From Anaeramoeba flamelloides (Eukaryota; Metamonada; Anaeramoebidae), in the NCBI GenBank assembly GCA_027625915.1, contig JANTQA010000047.1, positions 6,696,001 to 6,760,000 on the forward strand: a stretch of DNA of 64,000 nt, in the 5' to 3' direction. The position numbers and the translations under genes are program-made. Position 1 is the first letter of the stretch, and each line of letters starts with the position of its first letter. Positions 1 to 11,692 of this stretch are shown here, piece by piece. Under the pieces are notes generated by a model, which worked only from the letters and a program-made list of their open reading frames with translations, searched no databases and was not told the origin of the DNA.

Positions 1-485
1 TTAAAAAAAAAAATTTCTCAAATTTCCAATTTTTAAGAGTGATCATTAGTAAAAAAATCTAATAATTTATTGTTCAATAATATTTATAATCGATTTTTTA
101 GAGTCCCATAAACAATGCCAAACTAATATCATTTACACCTAATCACGGAATACTTTGATCTTTGACTTCTCGTTGGTAGACTCTAACCCCTTAAGAATAA
201 ATCATTTAGCTGAAATCCTTTTGCTCTAGGATTTATTGTTTTTAAGAAAGTTGATAATTTTTAATTTGACAGTCAAATGAGAATATTTTTCTTTTTCTTT
301 TTGATATACAATTTCTTCTATTTTTCTTCACCCTTTTTTTATTTTGATTATTTTTTCTTCATTTAATTTTCCGTTCCATTGATAATTATAAGCCTTATTG
401 TTTTTGTGATAATTAATTAAATTTTTTTTTTTTTTTTTTTTCTCAAATTATTTTTTATTTATCCAGACATCGACTCCAATTGCAA
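1..485. other. AT-rich leader of the first gene, no gene recognised
   Basis: No open frame with coding character was seen. A pyrimidine-rich tract ends in a plausible 3' splice site (AG at 465-466), and the frame of the next gene stays open back to that point. Earlier exons of that gene may therefore lie here or beyond the window edge. Confidence 0.4.
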
Positions 486-1058
486 ATGACAACTTTTAAC
501 CTAGAAGGAGAGCATCAACATCTCAGTAAAACTTGGATTTTTTGTTGGGTTGGTTTGGGTATTTTCTTTTTCTTTTTAGTTACAACAGTTGTTTTATTAA
601 TGGAAACCATTTCACAGAAACAGAATATTTATGTTTCAGGAATCTATGACTTAGGCTTAGGAATATTTTGTTTTATTGTTTCAGTTTCTGCATTTTCACT
701 TGGAATTAGATTAAATAGAACTTTCCCTAAAAAATTAAAAACAGATCTTTCTACCATCATGAGAAGACTATTTTGGATAATGATTATTAATGGACTTATT
801 TTGCTCATTATTTGTGGAATATGCTTTTTTTTTTCTATTACGAAATTAATGAATAAAACAAAGAAAATGGCATGGCTTTTAGGAAATCGTGAAGTTTGGA
901 TTTATTTTTGTGCAGTATTCTTAGAAGTGATACCGACGTTTGTAATTTTGATATTATTAGTGGGAAGGAAAACCATGAATCAAACAAATAACCAAAACAA
1001 TGATTCATATCAAACCCATTTGGTGTCTGACTCAACTACAGACGAAGAGTTTATTTAA
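486..1058 (+). CDS. Multi-pass membrane protein, C-terminal part; possible THH1/TOM1-type 7TM protein
   Basis: The open frame gives about 190 residues with four clear hydrophobic segments (near residues 18-40, 52-75, 97-118 and 138-160) and a polar, acidic tail ending in DEEFI. The last membrane segment reads FLEVIPTFVILILL. This resembles the E..P...vL signature I associate with the final helix of THH1/TOM1/TOM3-domain proteins, seven-helix membrane proteins of plants and protists. That match is from memory and is the only family evidence. The frame is open upstream to a possible splice acceptor at 465-466, so 486 may be an internal Met and the N-terminal helices may be in unseen exons. It could equally be another small multi-pass membrane protein. 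Confidence 0.45.
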   Translation: MTTFNLEGEHQHLSKTWIFCWVGLGIFFFFLVTTVVLLMETISQKQNIYVSGIYDLGLGIFCFIVSVSAFSLGIRLNRTFPKKLKTDLSTIMRRLFWIMIINGLILLIICGICFFFSITKLMNKTKKMAWLLGNREVWIYFCAVFLEVIPTFVILILLVGRKTMNQTNNQNNDSYQTHLVSDSTTDEEFI

Positions 1059-1346
1059 TGAATTTTAATATTATAATTTTATTTAAATCAAAAAAAAAAC
1101 AAAAAAAAAAAGAAGGAAATTAAAATTGTAGTTCCTCAGATAAATTATTTTACATTCCTTTTTTTCTTTTTCTTTATATTTCTACTTTTTTTTTCTTTTT
1201 TTTTTTTTTTTTGAAAAAAAATTAATGAATAATAAAATAAAGATATTAAAACAATTTATTTCTTTTTATTCAATTGTTATTTATTTATGATAAGAAAATA
1301 TAATATATTGAATAGTTTTGTTGGGTATTGGAAGTAGGGATAATAC

Positions 1347-1388
1347 CACACACACACACATCTATCTATCTATCTATCTATATATATC
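1347..1388. repeat. Compound microsatellite (CA)n(TCTA)n(TA)n
   Basis: Seven CA units run into five TCTA units and then into TA units. It lies in non-coding DNA and is likely polymorphic. Confidence 0.9.
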
Positions 1389-3354
1389 ACAGACAGAACA
1401 ATTTTTTGTTTTAAAATCACGAAAAACTTACAAATCAATTTTTTTCGATCTTTTTCATGTTTTTTTGTTACATTCGTTGGTATCTTTTTTTATTTTTTGA
1501 AAAAGTTCTCAAATTCTTTTGAAATCATACTTTCTGTTTCTGGGATGTGAAAAAATGTAAACGAAAAAACTTAAAAACAACGAAAAATAAAAATAATATT
1601 ATGTACATTTAGGATGTAATTGCCTTTAAAGCATTGGAAAACAATCGGAATTCGTGATTTACCATGTAAGTGGAGATTTTTGTATTTGAAACAATATAAA
1701 TGGTTTGATTTAGTATTTCGAAAATATCTTAACAACCCAAAGCAGATTTTCCGTTCAAAATCCTTTAAAATTGCAAACTCTTTAAATACTGAGAAAAAGA
1801 ATTAATTTCTTTTTTAATAAATTGTTATTTGTGGAAGCAAAGTGGTCAAAATTTAACTTTCTTGCCAATTTAAAATTAGATAAGTGCACCTATTATTTTA
1901 TACTTTAATTACATGGCTTATCAGAAAAACAAAATTTACATGTATCTTACGCATGTAAAACACGTTAAATGAAATGATAAACAATTTTTTTTTTTAAAAA
2001 CATAAAAAGGAAGTTGCTCTCTATTATCGATAATTTAATTGGACCTCTCATTCACTAAAATCAACTCTTTTCCAATAATTATAGCATTCATTAAAATGAA
2101 AAAAACATTTAATTGATTTTTTTTTATAAAAATCCAAGGGCGGTGTCTGTTTATTGAGACGGGTTGATAATTTTGAAACCATTTGCTTGGAATTTTTAAT
2201 TACACATAGTATATTTTTTCTTTTAATAACACCAATATTTGAAATTGATTTATTTTTATTCAAATTCTAAAAGATTTTTTGGATCGTTTGAAAACCCTTT
2301 TCAAATTTTAATACAAGTTACTACTTATCCTTTTGATTAATTATTATTAATTATTATTTCAAAATCTTGAAGGATTTTATTTCTACTTTTCTTTTTCTTT
2401 TTCTTTTTCTGATTAATACTTGATTGAAATACTAAATCTAAAAAAAAAAAAAAATGAAAAATTATCACCCTTTTATTTTTATAATTGTAAAAGTAATTAA
2501 AAAATTAATATTAATACACTTAGTACATTGACTTATATAACTTATTAAGAATTGTACAATTGATAGTTAATCATGATATTTAAAGTTATTTTATAATATT
2601 TATTTTTCAGTTATATTGACAACTAAAATTAGAAATTTATATTTAAGAATTAACATTTTAGAGATTTTATTACCACCAAACAATTATATTTAATCGCTAA
2701 ATCTGATTTTAAAATAATTACTTATTTTTTTTATAAAGATAAGTAATAGTTAAATGTACTTTCTGTTGACCTGGAAATTAAAATTTTATTTCTTAAATAA
2801 TTATTAAGATATAATGTCAATATGTTTATAATTAATATGATATCTTTTCTTTAACTAAATAAAATTATTTTTTAAAAAAAAAAAGAAAAAAAAAAAAGAG
2901 AAATAAAAAAAAGAAATAAAAGCGATTAAAAAAAAAAAAACTGAAAAACATCATAAACTTAGTTTAAACCTTACTTTTTTCAGAATTAATTACTGAATAT
3001 GTTATTGATCGTTTCTAATTATGTCGATTTTTTTATCGTCTCCATACTTTGGTTTAATAAAGATCTCTAAATATTTGAATTCCTAAAGATCAATAAAAAA
3101 AGGTAAATTTCTAAAGTTAAAAATTCAAAAATCAGATAATCTTTTTTCACCAAAATTTTCCTACCTTATTGAAAAAATAGAACAAATTCTATGATTTTAA
3201 TCCAGTATTCCTCTCAAAGCAAACTTTCCATTTTTAATCCTGATCATTTTTTCTAATTTATCAATTTTTTTTTTTTTTTTTTTTTTACTTTTTGTAGTTT
3301 TTTCTTCTTTTGGTAATTTGCTTGTTATTTTTTTTCTTTTTTCTTATTCTTTTT

Positions 3355-3435
3355 AAGGGTATCTTCATTTCCAAGGATTATATCCTTACCCAGAGATTAA
3401 CTTGAAACCAAAAAGGGTTTTATGAAAATACCCTT
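3355..3435. repeat. Inverted repeat with a nested palindrome
   Basis: AAGGGTATCTTCAT at 3355-3368 pairs with ATGAAAATACCCTT at 3422-3435 (13 of 14 positions). The loop holds a second small palindrome, AAGGATTATATCCTT, at 3373-3387. It sits just before repeat family A copy 1 and could be a decayed MITE end or simply a hairpin. Confidence 0.4.
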
Positions 3436-3449
3436 CTTTTCCAAGCCAA

Positions 3450-4060
3450 ATTCAAATAACAATAATAAAATCGAGAGTGGAAATTACTATTGAAAAAAAA
3501 TTCAATTAAAAATCAAAAGTTTAAAAGCATTCAAATTCTAATAAATCAAAATTTATAAAAAAATTGTTTTCTTCTTTTTTAACTTTACAAAGGGGTAAAT
3601 TTCAACAATTCAAAACAATTTTTTTTTTTTTTTTTCAGTATATTCAATTTAATTCCATTGAATCCAATTCGTGGTTATATTGTTAGCCTCTATATTTAAC
3701 AAAGTAAAGATTTTGTAACATTCTTGAGATAACAATACTTTATTTGAAAAAAGAAAAAAAATGCAAAAAAAATATTTGAGATCTCAAAAAGCATCAAAGA
3801 GAGACTTTTTAATAGACACATATTTATTTTCATAATTTCATATCACAACCATTCGAATTGGAAATTGAGTGTTACTCTTTGGCTCTTTTTTTCTAAAAAT
3901 GTTCTCTTTTTCGATTGTTGATTTTTGGAGATCGATAACACTTCAGAGGTTGGTTAGTTTTTGACTGTTATCAGGCACTTATTTAAAATTACATTGTTTT
4001 TTTCGATTTCAAATTATTTTTAACTCAAATGACTCGATTCTTAAAAGTAATTTAGTAAAA
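3450..4060 (+). repeat. Dispersed repeat family A, copy 1
   Basis: This stretch aligns by eye over several hundred bases with 56395-57007 plus 58053-58135 in the same orientation, and with 18800-19420 and 27945-28320 in reverse. Shared landmarks are an AAGGGGTAAATTTC block, a CTCTATATTTAACAAAGTAA block, TCACAACCATTCGAATTGG, GAGATCGAT and a right end of the type TTTTTAACTCAAATGACTCG. There is no coding frame and no clear terminal repeat, so it is an interspersed repeat of unknown class. Confidence 0.75.
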
Positions 4061-5697
4061 AAAATGTATAAAACACCAATTACTTTTTGAAAAGTCGAGA
4101 TATCTTATTTCGTATTACCAATTATTTTACTATTGAAAAATCTTAAAGTCACTAATTTTAATTTTCTAAAAGAATTTGAGAAATTTCATACAAGATATTC
4201 CAATGAAAGGGACCACAAAAATTATTTTTAATTTTATTATTTTCAGATAATTTTGTGTTTATTCCCGAATTTACTTTTATGAATTTTATTCTTGATCTGA
4301 AGTTTATAATTGAATTATTTTTAAACAATAATATGTTGTTTGATTCTTAAAAAAAAAAATTGAATATTTAATTTTTTCTGGTTCTTTGAATCAAAATGAG
4401 TTCAGATAGAGCACCTATAAAGTTTTTTTTTTCTTTTTGGTTAAAAATTTTGTTTTCTACTTTTTTTTGTTGTGTTGCTTATTTATTTATTTTTTTTTTT
4501 TGAGAAAATTTCAAAAATCTTGTTTTCGTAAATGACAGTAAGAGAAACCAACTAGACAAACGTTACCCAATATACATACTAACTTGGCAGATTATATTGG
4601 AAGTCCCATTCAATTCACTTAAGTCTAGTTTTGAGACCTCCCCAATTTTCATTTATTATCTTCAATAGATTAAGTCCAGTTGATTAAAGTTCGAATAAGA
4701 ACAAGTCCCAGTTCAAGATTCAATTATAAACAAGTTTACCAACTTATAAAGATTAAAAACACCCCTTGACCCCCTTTAAACAATTTAAAAATCACAGAAG
4801 TGATCAGAAAAAAAAATTAAAAAATGAATTTAGAAAAAGTAAAAAGATTTCAAAAAAAATCCTTTTCTGTTTTTTTATCATTTACAATATTTTTTAATTT
4901 TATTTTGTAAAATATTTTTGTTAAAATCCAAATATTTTGTTGAAAAAACTTGTAATAAGTTTCAAAAACACTCAATTTATTTTTTTTTTTGTATTGGTAA
5001 ACAAGATAACAACAATAAAAATTCCGTTTCCTGAAATAAAAAATCCCTTTATTTAAAAGTTGAAACCTTTAGGGAATACAAATCTAGAGAGTAATCTAGA
5101 TTTCTAAAGCACTTACCCGGGATGAATTAAAAAGTTTAATATTTATATTAATATTTTTTCCCCAAACATCACTTACAAAACTGTTTCTAAAAAAAAAAAA
5201 TAGAAAATTAAATTCACAAATAATAGAAAGGAAATCAACACAGAGTTATAATTTATTGAAGAGCAAAATTGAAGGAAATTTGAGGGAAGATGACAAATGT
5301 TCAAAATTTTACACAAAAATGTTTTACAAAATACTAGGATGAAAAATTAAAATTGAAAATTAATAGTTGGACAAAACTATTACTTCAATTATAATTTCAA
5401 CCTTGTTAATCAAGTTTTGAAACAATATAATCAACTTTCCAATTCTTAAAAATCTTAAAGCTATTGAATTTATTGTTGTCAAAAGTGCCACAGTTTTTAA
5501 AAGTCTCTATTTGAGAAATAAATGTCTATTTTGGGGTAAAAATTGTTAAATGAATATGGAAATGAATTTTGAGTAAATTCAACTTTAGGATATTTTTTTA
5601 ATAGATAATTCTTAATAGTTTTTATAACACTCTACTTATCACAAAAAACTCAAATACAGTAAAAAATAACAGATGAAAAATATTGTGGGTATCATAG
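4061..5697. other. Intergenic, no supported gene
   Basis: Apart from a short perfect hairpin at 5080-5103 (arms AAATCTAGA and TCTAGATTT) and homopolymer tracts, I see nothing interpretable. The stretch 4530-4770 is less AT-rich than its surroundings but has no open frame of note. Confidence 0.5.
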
Positions 5698-5966
5698 ATT
5701 TTTCAGGATTTAAAAGAATCAAGCAAAATCTAAGACTTTACTTAATTCTTTTTAATTTTGAAAAACCTAGTAAAAGTGTCTGTCAAGTGCCTAGCTTTTC
5801 CAGAATTTAAAAGAGTAATGTAAAAAACTATAGATTTTACTCTATCCTTTTAAATTCTGGGAAACCCCGGGGAAATTGTCCGTCAAGTGCCTAGCTTTTC
5901 CAGAATTTGAAAGAATGGAGAAAAATCATAGATTTTACTCAATTCTTTTAAATTATGGAAAAGCTA
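5698..5966. repeat. Hairpin repeat family B, three tandem units
   Basis: Three successive units of about 90 bases each contain an imperfect palindrome with arms of the type CTTTTCCAGAATTTAAAAGA and its complement, around a core resembling ATCATAGATTTTACTC. Units 2 and 3 are both introduced by GTCAAGTGCCTAGC. Related stretches occur at 30030-30420, 48540-48810, 54720-55075 and 62235-62620. Confidence 0.7.
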
Positions 5967-6313
5967 ACGGCGGTTTTTTTAAAAATAATTCCAAATTTTA
6001 ACAAGATCTCTTCACGCAACATTCTTTTTGATTGGCTAGTGTGCATTTAATTCCAAAAGTAATTGAACCAGAGTCAATAATATAAATAGACCTTAAATCG
6101 AAAAAATAATTAATATTGAAGTGGTTGGAAAGAATAATCTTATTATCCATCTTCTTGAATTTTGTTAAAAAAAGAAAGAAAGACTGAAACTTTTGGATTT
6201 GGTTCTAAGTAATAATCAACTTGGTTTTTGCAAAATTAATTGATTTGATCATTTTTCCAACATTTCTTCTTATTTTAATTTTTTTCCAAATACAAAATCA
6301 AATTAAAGTAAAC

Positions 6314-8680
6314 ATGAGCCAGTCAACAATTGTTGCAAAAATTCATTACAAAAGTGAGATTCGAAGAAAAAGAATTTCAACTTCTGTTACTTATGAGGAA
6401 TTTACAGATTTTGTTTTTAAATTATTTAAACTACCACCAAAAAAGAAAAACAATTTTAAATTCAAGTACCTTGATGATGAATCAGAATTTATCACATTTA
6501 TTGACTCTTTTGATCTAACGGAGGCATTTGAACTTTGTCAAACATTCCAACCACCTTATTTAAAAGTCTTTATCTTTGAAGGTAATTCAGAACAAAACAA
6601 ATTTTTTCTGTTTTTGTTTGAAGAAAAACAATTAATTTTTTCTTTTTTCTTTGAATTTTTTTTATTTTGAACCAAAATCCTTTTAGACAAAGAAATAGAA
6701 GAAACAAAAAACAACAAAACTTCCAGTTTAAAATTCCTGCCTGGCAATAGTAACCAAACGCTTGGAAGTGAAGATATCTCTCAGCTTGTCAAGATCCAAG
6801 ACAAAATTGATTCTTTGCTACAAAGGCCATACACCACTTACAGAAATCGAACAGTCCAATCTGTATGGGGAAACCAAGAAATTAGATCTGTTTCTTTAAG
6901 GAATTACCAACAAATTATTAGTCAAAAGAAAAAACCTACAATCCCAAGAAACAAAAAGAAAAAACAAAAAAAGAAAACAATTCAAAAGAAAAAGAAAAAG
7001 AAAAAGAAAAGTGAAATAATATTTCCAATTGATCTTGGATTTGGAAATAATAAAAAGAAAAAAAAAGAAAAAGTGAAAGAAAACGAAAAAATAGAAAAAG
7101 AAATGATCGTTGAAAAGGGATTCAAGCAAATTGTGATCGAAAACGAATTTGAAAAACGGGTTGATCAAAAGATAGAAAAAGAAAGTCAGGATGACAAATA
7201 CGATCTACAAGAAATAAAAAATATAACTTACCTTGAAAATCAAAAACAAAATATCATAAACAATGAAGAAGAAGAAGAAGAAGAAAATAATGACCATAAT
7301 CAAAATGAACTTGAAAATCAAAACAACCAAATAGAGAATGAGCAAGAACAAGAAAAAGAACAAGAGCAAGAAAAAGAAAAGGAAAAAGAACAGGAAAAAG
7401 AAAAAGAACAAGAAAAAGAACAAGAAAATGAACAAAAACTTGAAAAAGAAAAAGAACAAGAACAGGAAAAAGAACAAGAAAAAGAGCAGGAAAAAGAAAA
7501 AGAGCAAGAAAAAGAAAAGGAAAAAGAACAGGAAAAAGAAAAAGAAAAAGAACAAGAAAAAGAACAAGAACAAGAACAAGAACAAGAGCAAGAAAAAGAA
7601 CAAGAACAAGAACAAGAAAAAGAGCAGGAAAAACAAGAAAAGGAAAAACAAAAAGAAGAAAATGAAAACGAACAAGAACAAGAACAAGAACAAGAAAAAG
7701 AAAATGAACAGGAAAAAGAACAAGAACAGGAAAAACAAGAAAAAGAAAATGAAAACGAAAAAGAACAAGAACAGGAAAAAGAACAAGAACAAGAAATAGA
7801 ACAAGAACAAGAACAAGAACAAGAAAAAGAACAAGAAAAAGAACAAGAAAAAGAAAAAGAAAATGAAAACGAACAAGAAAAAGAACAAGAAAAAGAAAAA
7901 GAAAAAGAAAAAGAAAAAGAAAAAGAAAAAGAAAACGAACAAGAAAAAGAGCAAGAAAAAGTTAAAGAACAAGAACAAGAGCAAGAAATTAAGCTTTTTG
8001 ATCCAGACGTTATGGAATTAATTGGGGATATTACAATGCAAAATGGTAGTCAAGTTGATCCTAAAACATTATTTGTTAAAACATGGAGAATTAAAAATAC
8101 AAGTGGCCAAGTATGGAAACAGGGAACAAATTTACAACATTTTGGAGGAGATCAACTAGGAATTAAAAAAAATTTCAATGTGTGTTACAGTGATATTGAA
8201 TCTGGAGTTACATTTGATGTAAATGTTTTGATGAGAACCCCTGAAAAGGAGGGAAGGTATATCTCATATTGGAGACTTGTTAATCCAGAGGGCGAATATT
8301 TTGGAAGACAATTATGGGTAGATTTGGTTGTCAAAGATTCATCTGAAAAACGAGAGTTAATGGAAAAAAAAAAACTTGAGCAAATGAACCGTTTACAAAA
8401 TAGATCAAATGAAAACGAAAATGAGCAAGAGAATGAAAATGAAAATGAAAATGAGAAAGAAAATGATAAAGAAAATGAAAATGAAAATGAAAATAAGAAT
8501 GAAAACGAAAATAATAATAATGACGAAAAAATAGTAGAAAAGCCCAAAATAAGTGACTTTAAATATCAAAACCAATTAGAACAATTAAATAGTATGGGCT
8601 TTACTAACGTGGAAAAAATAAAAACATTACTTCGCACTCATGAAGGAAATATTGCTATTGTTATTGACAAATTGTGTTAA
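6314..8680 (+). CDS. NBR1-like protein (PB1, FW and UBA domains)
   Basis: Coding exons are 6314-6581 and 6687-8680 (753 residues). The intron has GTAATT and TTTTAG borders and splits a Gly/Asp codon in phase 1. Residues 1-88 form a PB1 domain with both the basic strand (IHYKSEIRRKRI) and the acidic OPCA loop (YLDDESEF...FDLTEAFEL), so it could bind PB1 partners on either face. Residues about 281-525 are a low-complexity Glu/Lys/Gln run. Residues about 527-640 are the four-tryptophan (FW) domain of NBR1, with conserved Trp in KTWRIKN, QVWKQG, SYWRLV and QLWVDL. The last 40 residues form a UBA domain (LNSMGFTN...LLRTHEGNIAIVIDKL). This order is that of NBR1, the selective-autophagy receptor for ubiquitinated cargo. 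No ZZ zinc finger is visible and no LIR motif is certain. The ATG at 6314 is chosen because it directly precedes the PB1 domain. Confidence 0.88.
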
Positions 8681-9125
8681 TGGTTTTATCTTGAATTGAT
8701 AATCATTAAATCATTTTATTTACTATTATTATCATAATCATGAAAAAAAAAAAAAAAAAGAATAATAAAATTCAAAGATTGAAACCAAAATACTTCAACA
8801 CATCCCGTGTATCTGTGTGTTGTTTCCAATTTTTAAAGTGTGCCTTTTTGGTAAACACAAAGTAATTAAAGATCATCAAGCATGTCTTTTTTTTTGATTC
8901 TTGGATTTTGAATCAATTTATTCATTTTACAAAGAAAAAAAATAAAACAAAACAAATCAATAATTTTTTTTAAATTTTACATTCACTTTTATTAATTTTT
9001 CTCAATTATATTTTTTTTTTGCAAAGAGAGCCTTCAGTAACATTTTTTTTTTTTTTTTTTTATTACTTTTTCAACAGAACAAAAGATTAGACAACTCTCA
9101 AGATAATCAATATGGGATAAGACAC
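8681..9125. other. 3' flank of the NBR1-like gene
   Basis: AT-rich DNA with poly-A and poly-T tracts, including an AATAATAAAATTC stretch soon after the stop codon that may serve for polyadenylation. No further gene is seen before the inverted-repeat element at 9126. Confidence 0.4.
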
Positions 9126-9432
9126 TAGAGGTTTTGATGATAACTTATATTATCATGTTATTAACAATAAAATCGCGATAATATTAAAAATCGTGATTAG
9201 TCCAACTTTATCGCGATATTCAACTTTATCGCGAAAAAATGAAAAATTATTTTTTTGAGATTACCTTAAAAAAATCTCTTGACTTTTACAAAGTCTTGAG
9301 AGTTTTACAATAATCCCTCCCCTTTAAAAATGTTTGAAAGTGTTTGTAAGGGTTGTGTACTGTCTTCAAGTGTTTGAAAGTTTTGAAAGACATAAAATTT
9401 TTGTAAAGGCCATGGGTTTGCTTTGTTCTGGA

Positions 9433-9451
9433 AAAAAATTGTTTTCTTTTT
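9433..9451. repeat. LINE target duplication, copy 1 (3' flank of LINE-2)
   Basis: The sequence AAAAAATTGTTTTCTTTT occurs here, at 11675-11692 and at 17462-17479, that is, after, between and before the two tandem minus-strand LINEs. This copy adjoins the poly-A end (poly-T on the plus strand) of the 5'-truncated LINE. Confidence 0.65.
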
Positions 9452-9457
9452 TTTTTT

Positions 9458-11673
9458 TTATTTTTGAAGAGAGAAAATTGCTTTTCTCCTGTGTGCCCTA
9501 ATTTCTAAACCTTTTTTTAGAAATTTTGTTAAAGAATCACAAATTTTATTATCACTTACTAATGATAATATATATGATGGATTCTTTTTATTAATAATAT
9601 CTCCGATATTATTAATTTTTTTATTTTTTTCAAAAAATTCAGATATCCAGATTTTTCGATTTATTTTATAGGCCGGACAGTCCCATAAAAAAATGATCGA
9701 AATCTTCAATGATATCAATTTTTAACTTTTCTTTACATAAATCACAATTTTTATTTTTATTTTTACTTGTTACATAAGAGTACCTATTTAAACAATTAGT
9801 AAAATTTCGAAATTTTAGAATTGTTTTTGAAGCTTTCCAGTTTAAATATTTTTGTTGTTTGAAATTGCAATTTTGTTGTTTTATAATTTTTAGATATTGT
9901 TGAACTTTCCAACTAGGTGAAATTACCAATTCGGTTAATCGAAAAACTTTTAATTCTAAATCTAATAATTTTAATCCCTTAGTGTGCCAATTAATATTTT
10001 CATTTTCCAATTTTCGAAAATTTAGTATTGTTTTTAATTTTTTTAAATTTAAGAAATCTAATTTTTCTATCAATTTATATTTTCTTTGGTATACTTTTAA
10101 TCTAGCGAGATCAATTTTTGCTTCAGTTTTATAAATTAATCGAGGTGAATGGATATTAATTTGTAATAAATTTGTAACTGATTTATTGATAAATCTATCA
10201 ATTCTTTCAAAATCATTTTGTTTCAAATCAAATATTTCAAGACCATAATAAAGTTGACTTAAAATGAGAGCTTTGAAAGAAGTTATTTTGACTCCATTGT
10301 TGAGTTTATTTTGTTGAAACAATCGATTAAGTGTTTCCAAGGACTTTTCTACTTTTTTGAAATTATATTCAAGATGTGTGTTTTTTTCTAACCAAATCCC
10401 AAGATAAAAAATATCTTTTAATTCTTTTTTATATTTGGTTTTTTTTATTATGTGGGTTCATCCCGAATCTTTTTATTATTTCAAAAATCCTTTCTAAATT
10501 AATTTTTAGAGAGATTAATGGCCCTTTCATAATAATAATAAGATCATCTGCATATATTTGAACATGAACAGCTAACGTTTTTAACTTTTCTAGTAGAAAA
10601 TGAGATATAAATGCGAAGAGAATTGGTGATAAGGGATCTCCTTGATAAACTCCAATTCCTTCTTTTTTGTAATATCTCAAGAGCCAATTTTTAATTGTTT
10701 CATTTTTTGATAAATTTTTTAATAGATTGATATATTAACGAGTGTTGTATAGAGTCAAAACATTTTTGTATGTCTATAGTAACTACAAAGTATTCTGTAT
10801 TTTTATTTTTATTTTTTATTTTTTTAAATTTTCTTAATAAATTTAAAACAGCAATTTTGTTCCAAAATATTTTTTAAATCCAAATTGTTTTTTTTGAAAT
10901 CAAGTCCCATGAGTCTTGAATTCCAATGTATATTAATTTTTTAAAAAATCTTGGAAGAGATTGATTTATAGAGATAGGTCGATAATTTAATGGTTCGCCT
11001 TCATCTCCGGTTTTATGAATAAACAATAAATTTCTTTTTTTAATAAAATTTATACTTTTTTCAGTTTCGTCTGTTATCCAATTTAAAAAAATATTTTGAA
11101 CTGTTTTAATAAAATAATTATAATTTAATAAATATTGAATTGGTTGGTTTTTTTATAAACTTATAATGATTTATTTTGTCAAATTCTTTAACTGATTTAT
11201 TTTTTTGAAATTTGATTATTTCTTTAATTTTATCTTGATCAAAAATTTCCTTTATGTCAATTGGATTTAATGAATTTTTATTAATTTTAAATTTTTTAAT
11301 ATACAGTCAGTTTCACTTTTAAGGCACAAACTTTCAACGAAATTTAAGGCACAAAAAAAATCTCAAATTAAAGCACAATTTTTTGGAATTTTAATTTTCA
11401 CAAATTATTTTACTAGAATTTGAAATCATGTGCCTTAATTTGAGATTTTTTTTGTGCCTTAAATTTCGTAGAAAGTTTGTGCCTTAAAAACGAAACTGAC
11501 TGTAATTAATTATATTTGTATTAGGTTTTTGACTAATTGATTTTACAAAATCGTTATACACTGTGAATATGGTTTCATAATTTAAAAAAATTTTTGTAGA
11601 AGTTTCTCTTATTTTATTTAATGTTTTCCAAAAGTTTTTATTTTTATTATATTCTTCATTTATATGATTAAGT
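9458..11673 (-). pseudogene. LINE-2 ORF2 fragment: reverse transcriptase and C-terminal zinc-knuckle region
   Basis: Reading downward, the fragment shows the RT motif with GVYQGDPLSPILF (near 10650), the catalytic motif IYADDLIIIM (near 10550), then a thumb/connector region rich in Lys and Leu (10340-9700). It ends with a cysteine-histidine cluster, NCDLCKEK...EDFDHF, followed in another frame by DCPAYK, which is the C-terminal zinc-binding region of many LINE ORF2 proteins. The frame changes several times (near 10400 and 9690 at least) and a MITE sits in the N-terminal part of RT, so no functional protein is expected. The YADD motif itself is intact. Confidence 0.85.
11302..11504. mobile_element. 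Palindromic MITE, family M1, copy 1
   Basis: The element starts TA-CAGTCAGTTTCAC and ends with the complement GAAACTGACTG-TA. Its arms of about 85 bases, with the phrase AAGGCACAAA, form a near-complete palindrome. The flanking TA on both sides is the target duplication of Tc1/mariner-type elements. It is inserted in LINE-2. Confidence 0.9.
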
Positions 11674-11674
11674 A

Positions 11675-11692
11675 AAAAAATTGTTTTCTTTT
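11675..11692. repeat. LINE target duplication, copy 2 (between the LINEs)
   Basis: An exact copy of AAAAAATTGTTTTCTTTT lies at the junction where the poly-A end of LINE-1 meets the truncated 5' end of LINE-2. Confidence 0.65.

Larger units (their letters stand above)
1059..3449. other. Intergenic, AT-rich, no supported gene
   Basis: Homopolymer tracts and simple repeats dominate. A 61-codon frame near 1620-1805 and a 71-codon minus frame near 2048-2263 are open but have no recognisable family and no splice context, so they are not called. Confidence 0.5.
9450..11673 (-). mobile_element. LINE-2, 5'-truncated non-LTR retrotransposon
   Basis: It reads from about 11673 down to a poly-A tail (poly-T on the plus strand at about 9446-9460). 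Only the ORF2 part from just before the reverse transcriptase onward is present, which is ordinary 5' truncation. It is colinear with the matching part of LINE-1 (11691-17461) but clearly diverged, so it is a related element and not a recent duplicate. A MITE at 11302-11504 interrupts it. It ends with the tail motif EIRAHRRKAIF, a counterpart of which is seen at the end of LINE-1. Confidence 0.85.

Noticed and set aside
1620-1805. 61-codon plus frame
   Set aside because: It has reasonable composition but no ATG start, no neighbours and no recognisable family.
7338-7799. Plus-strand Lys/Asn-rich frame
   Set aside because: It is the same repetitive tract read in another frame.
7205-7984. Long minus-strand frame rich in Phe and Leu
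   Set aside because: It is the antisense shadow of the Glu/Lys/Gln tract of the NBR1-like gene.
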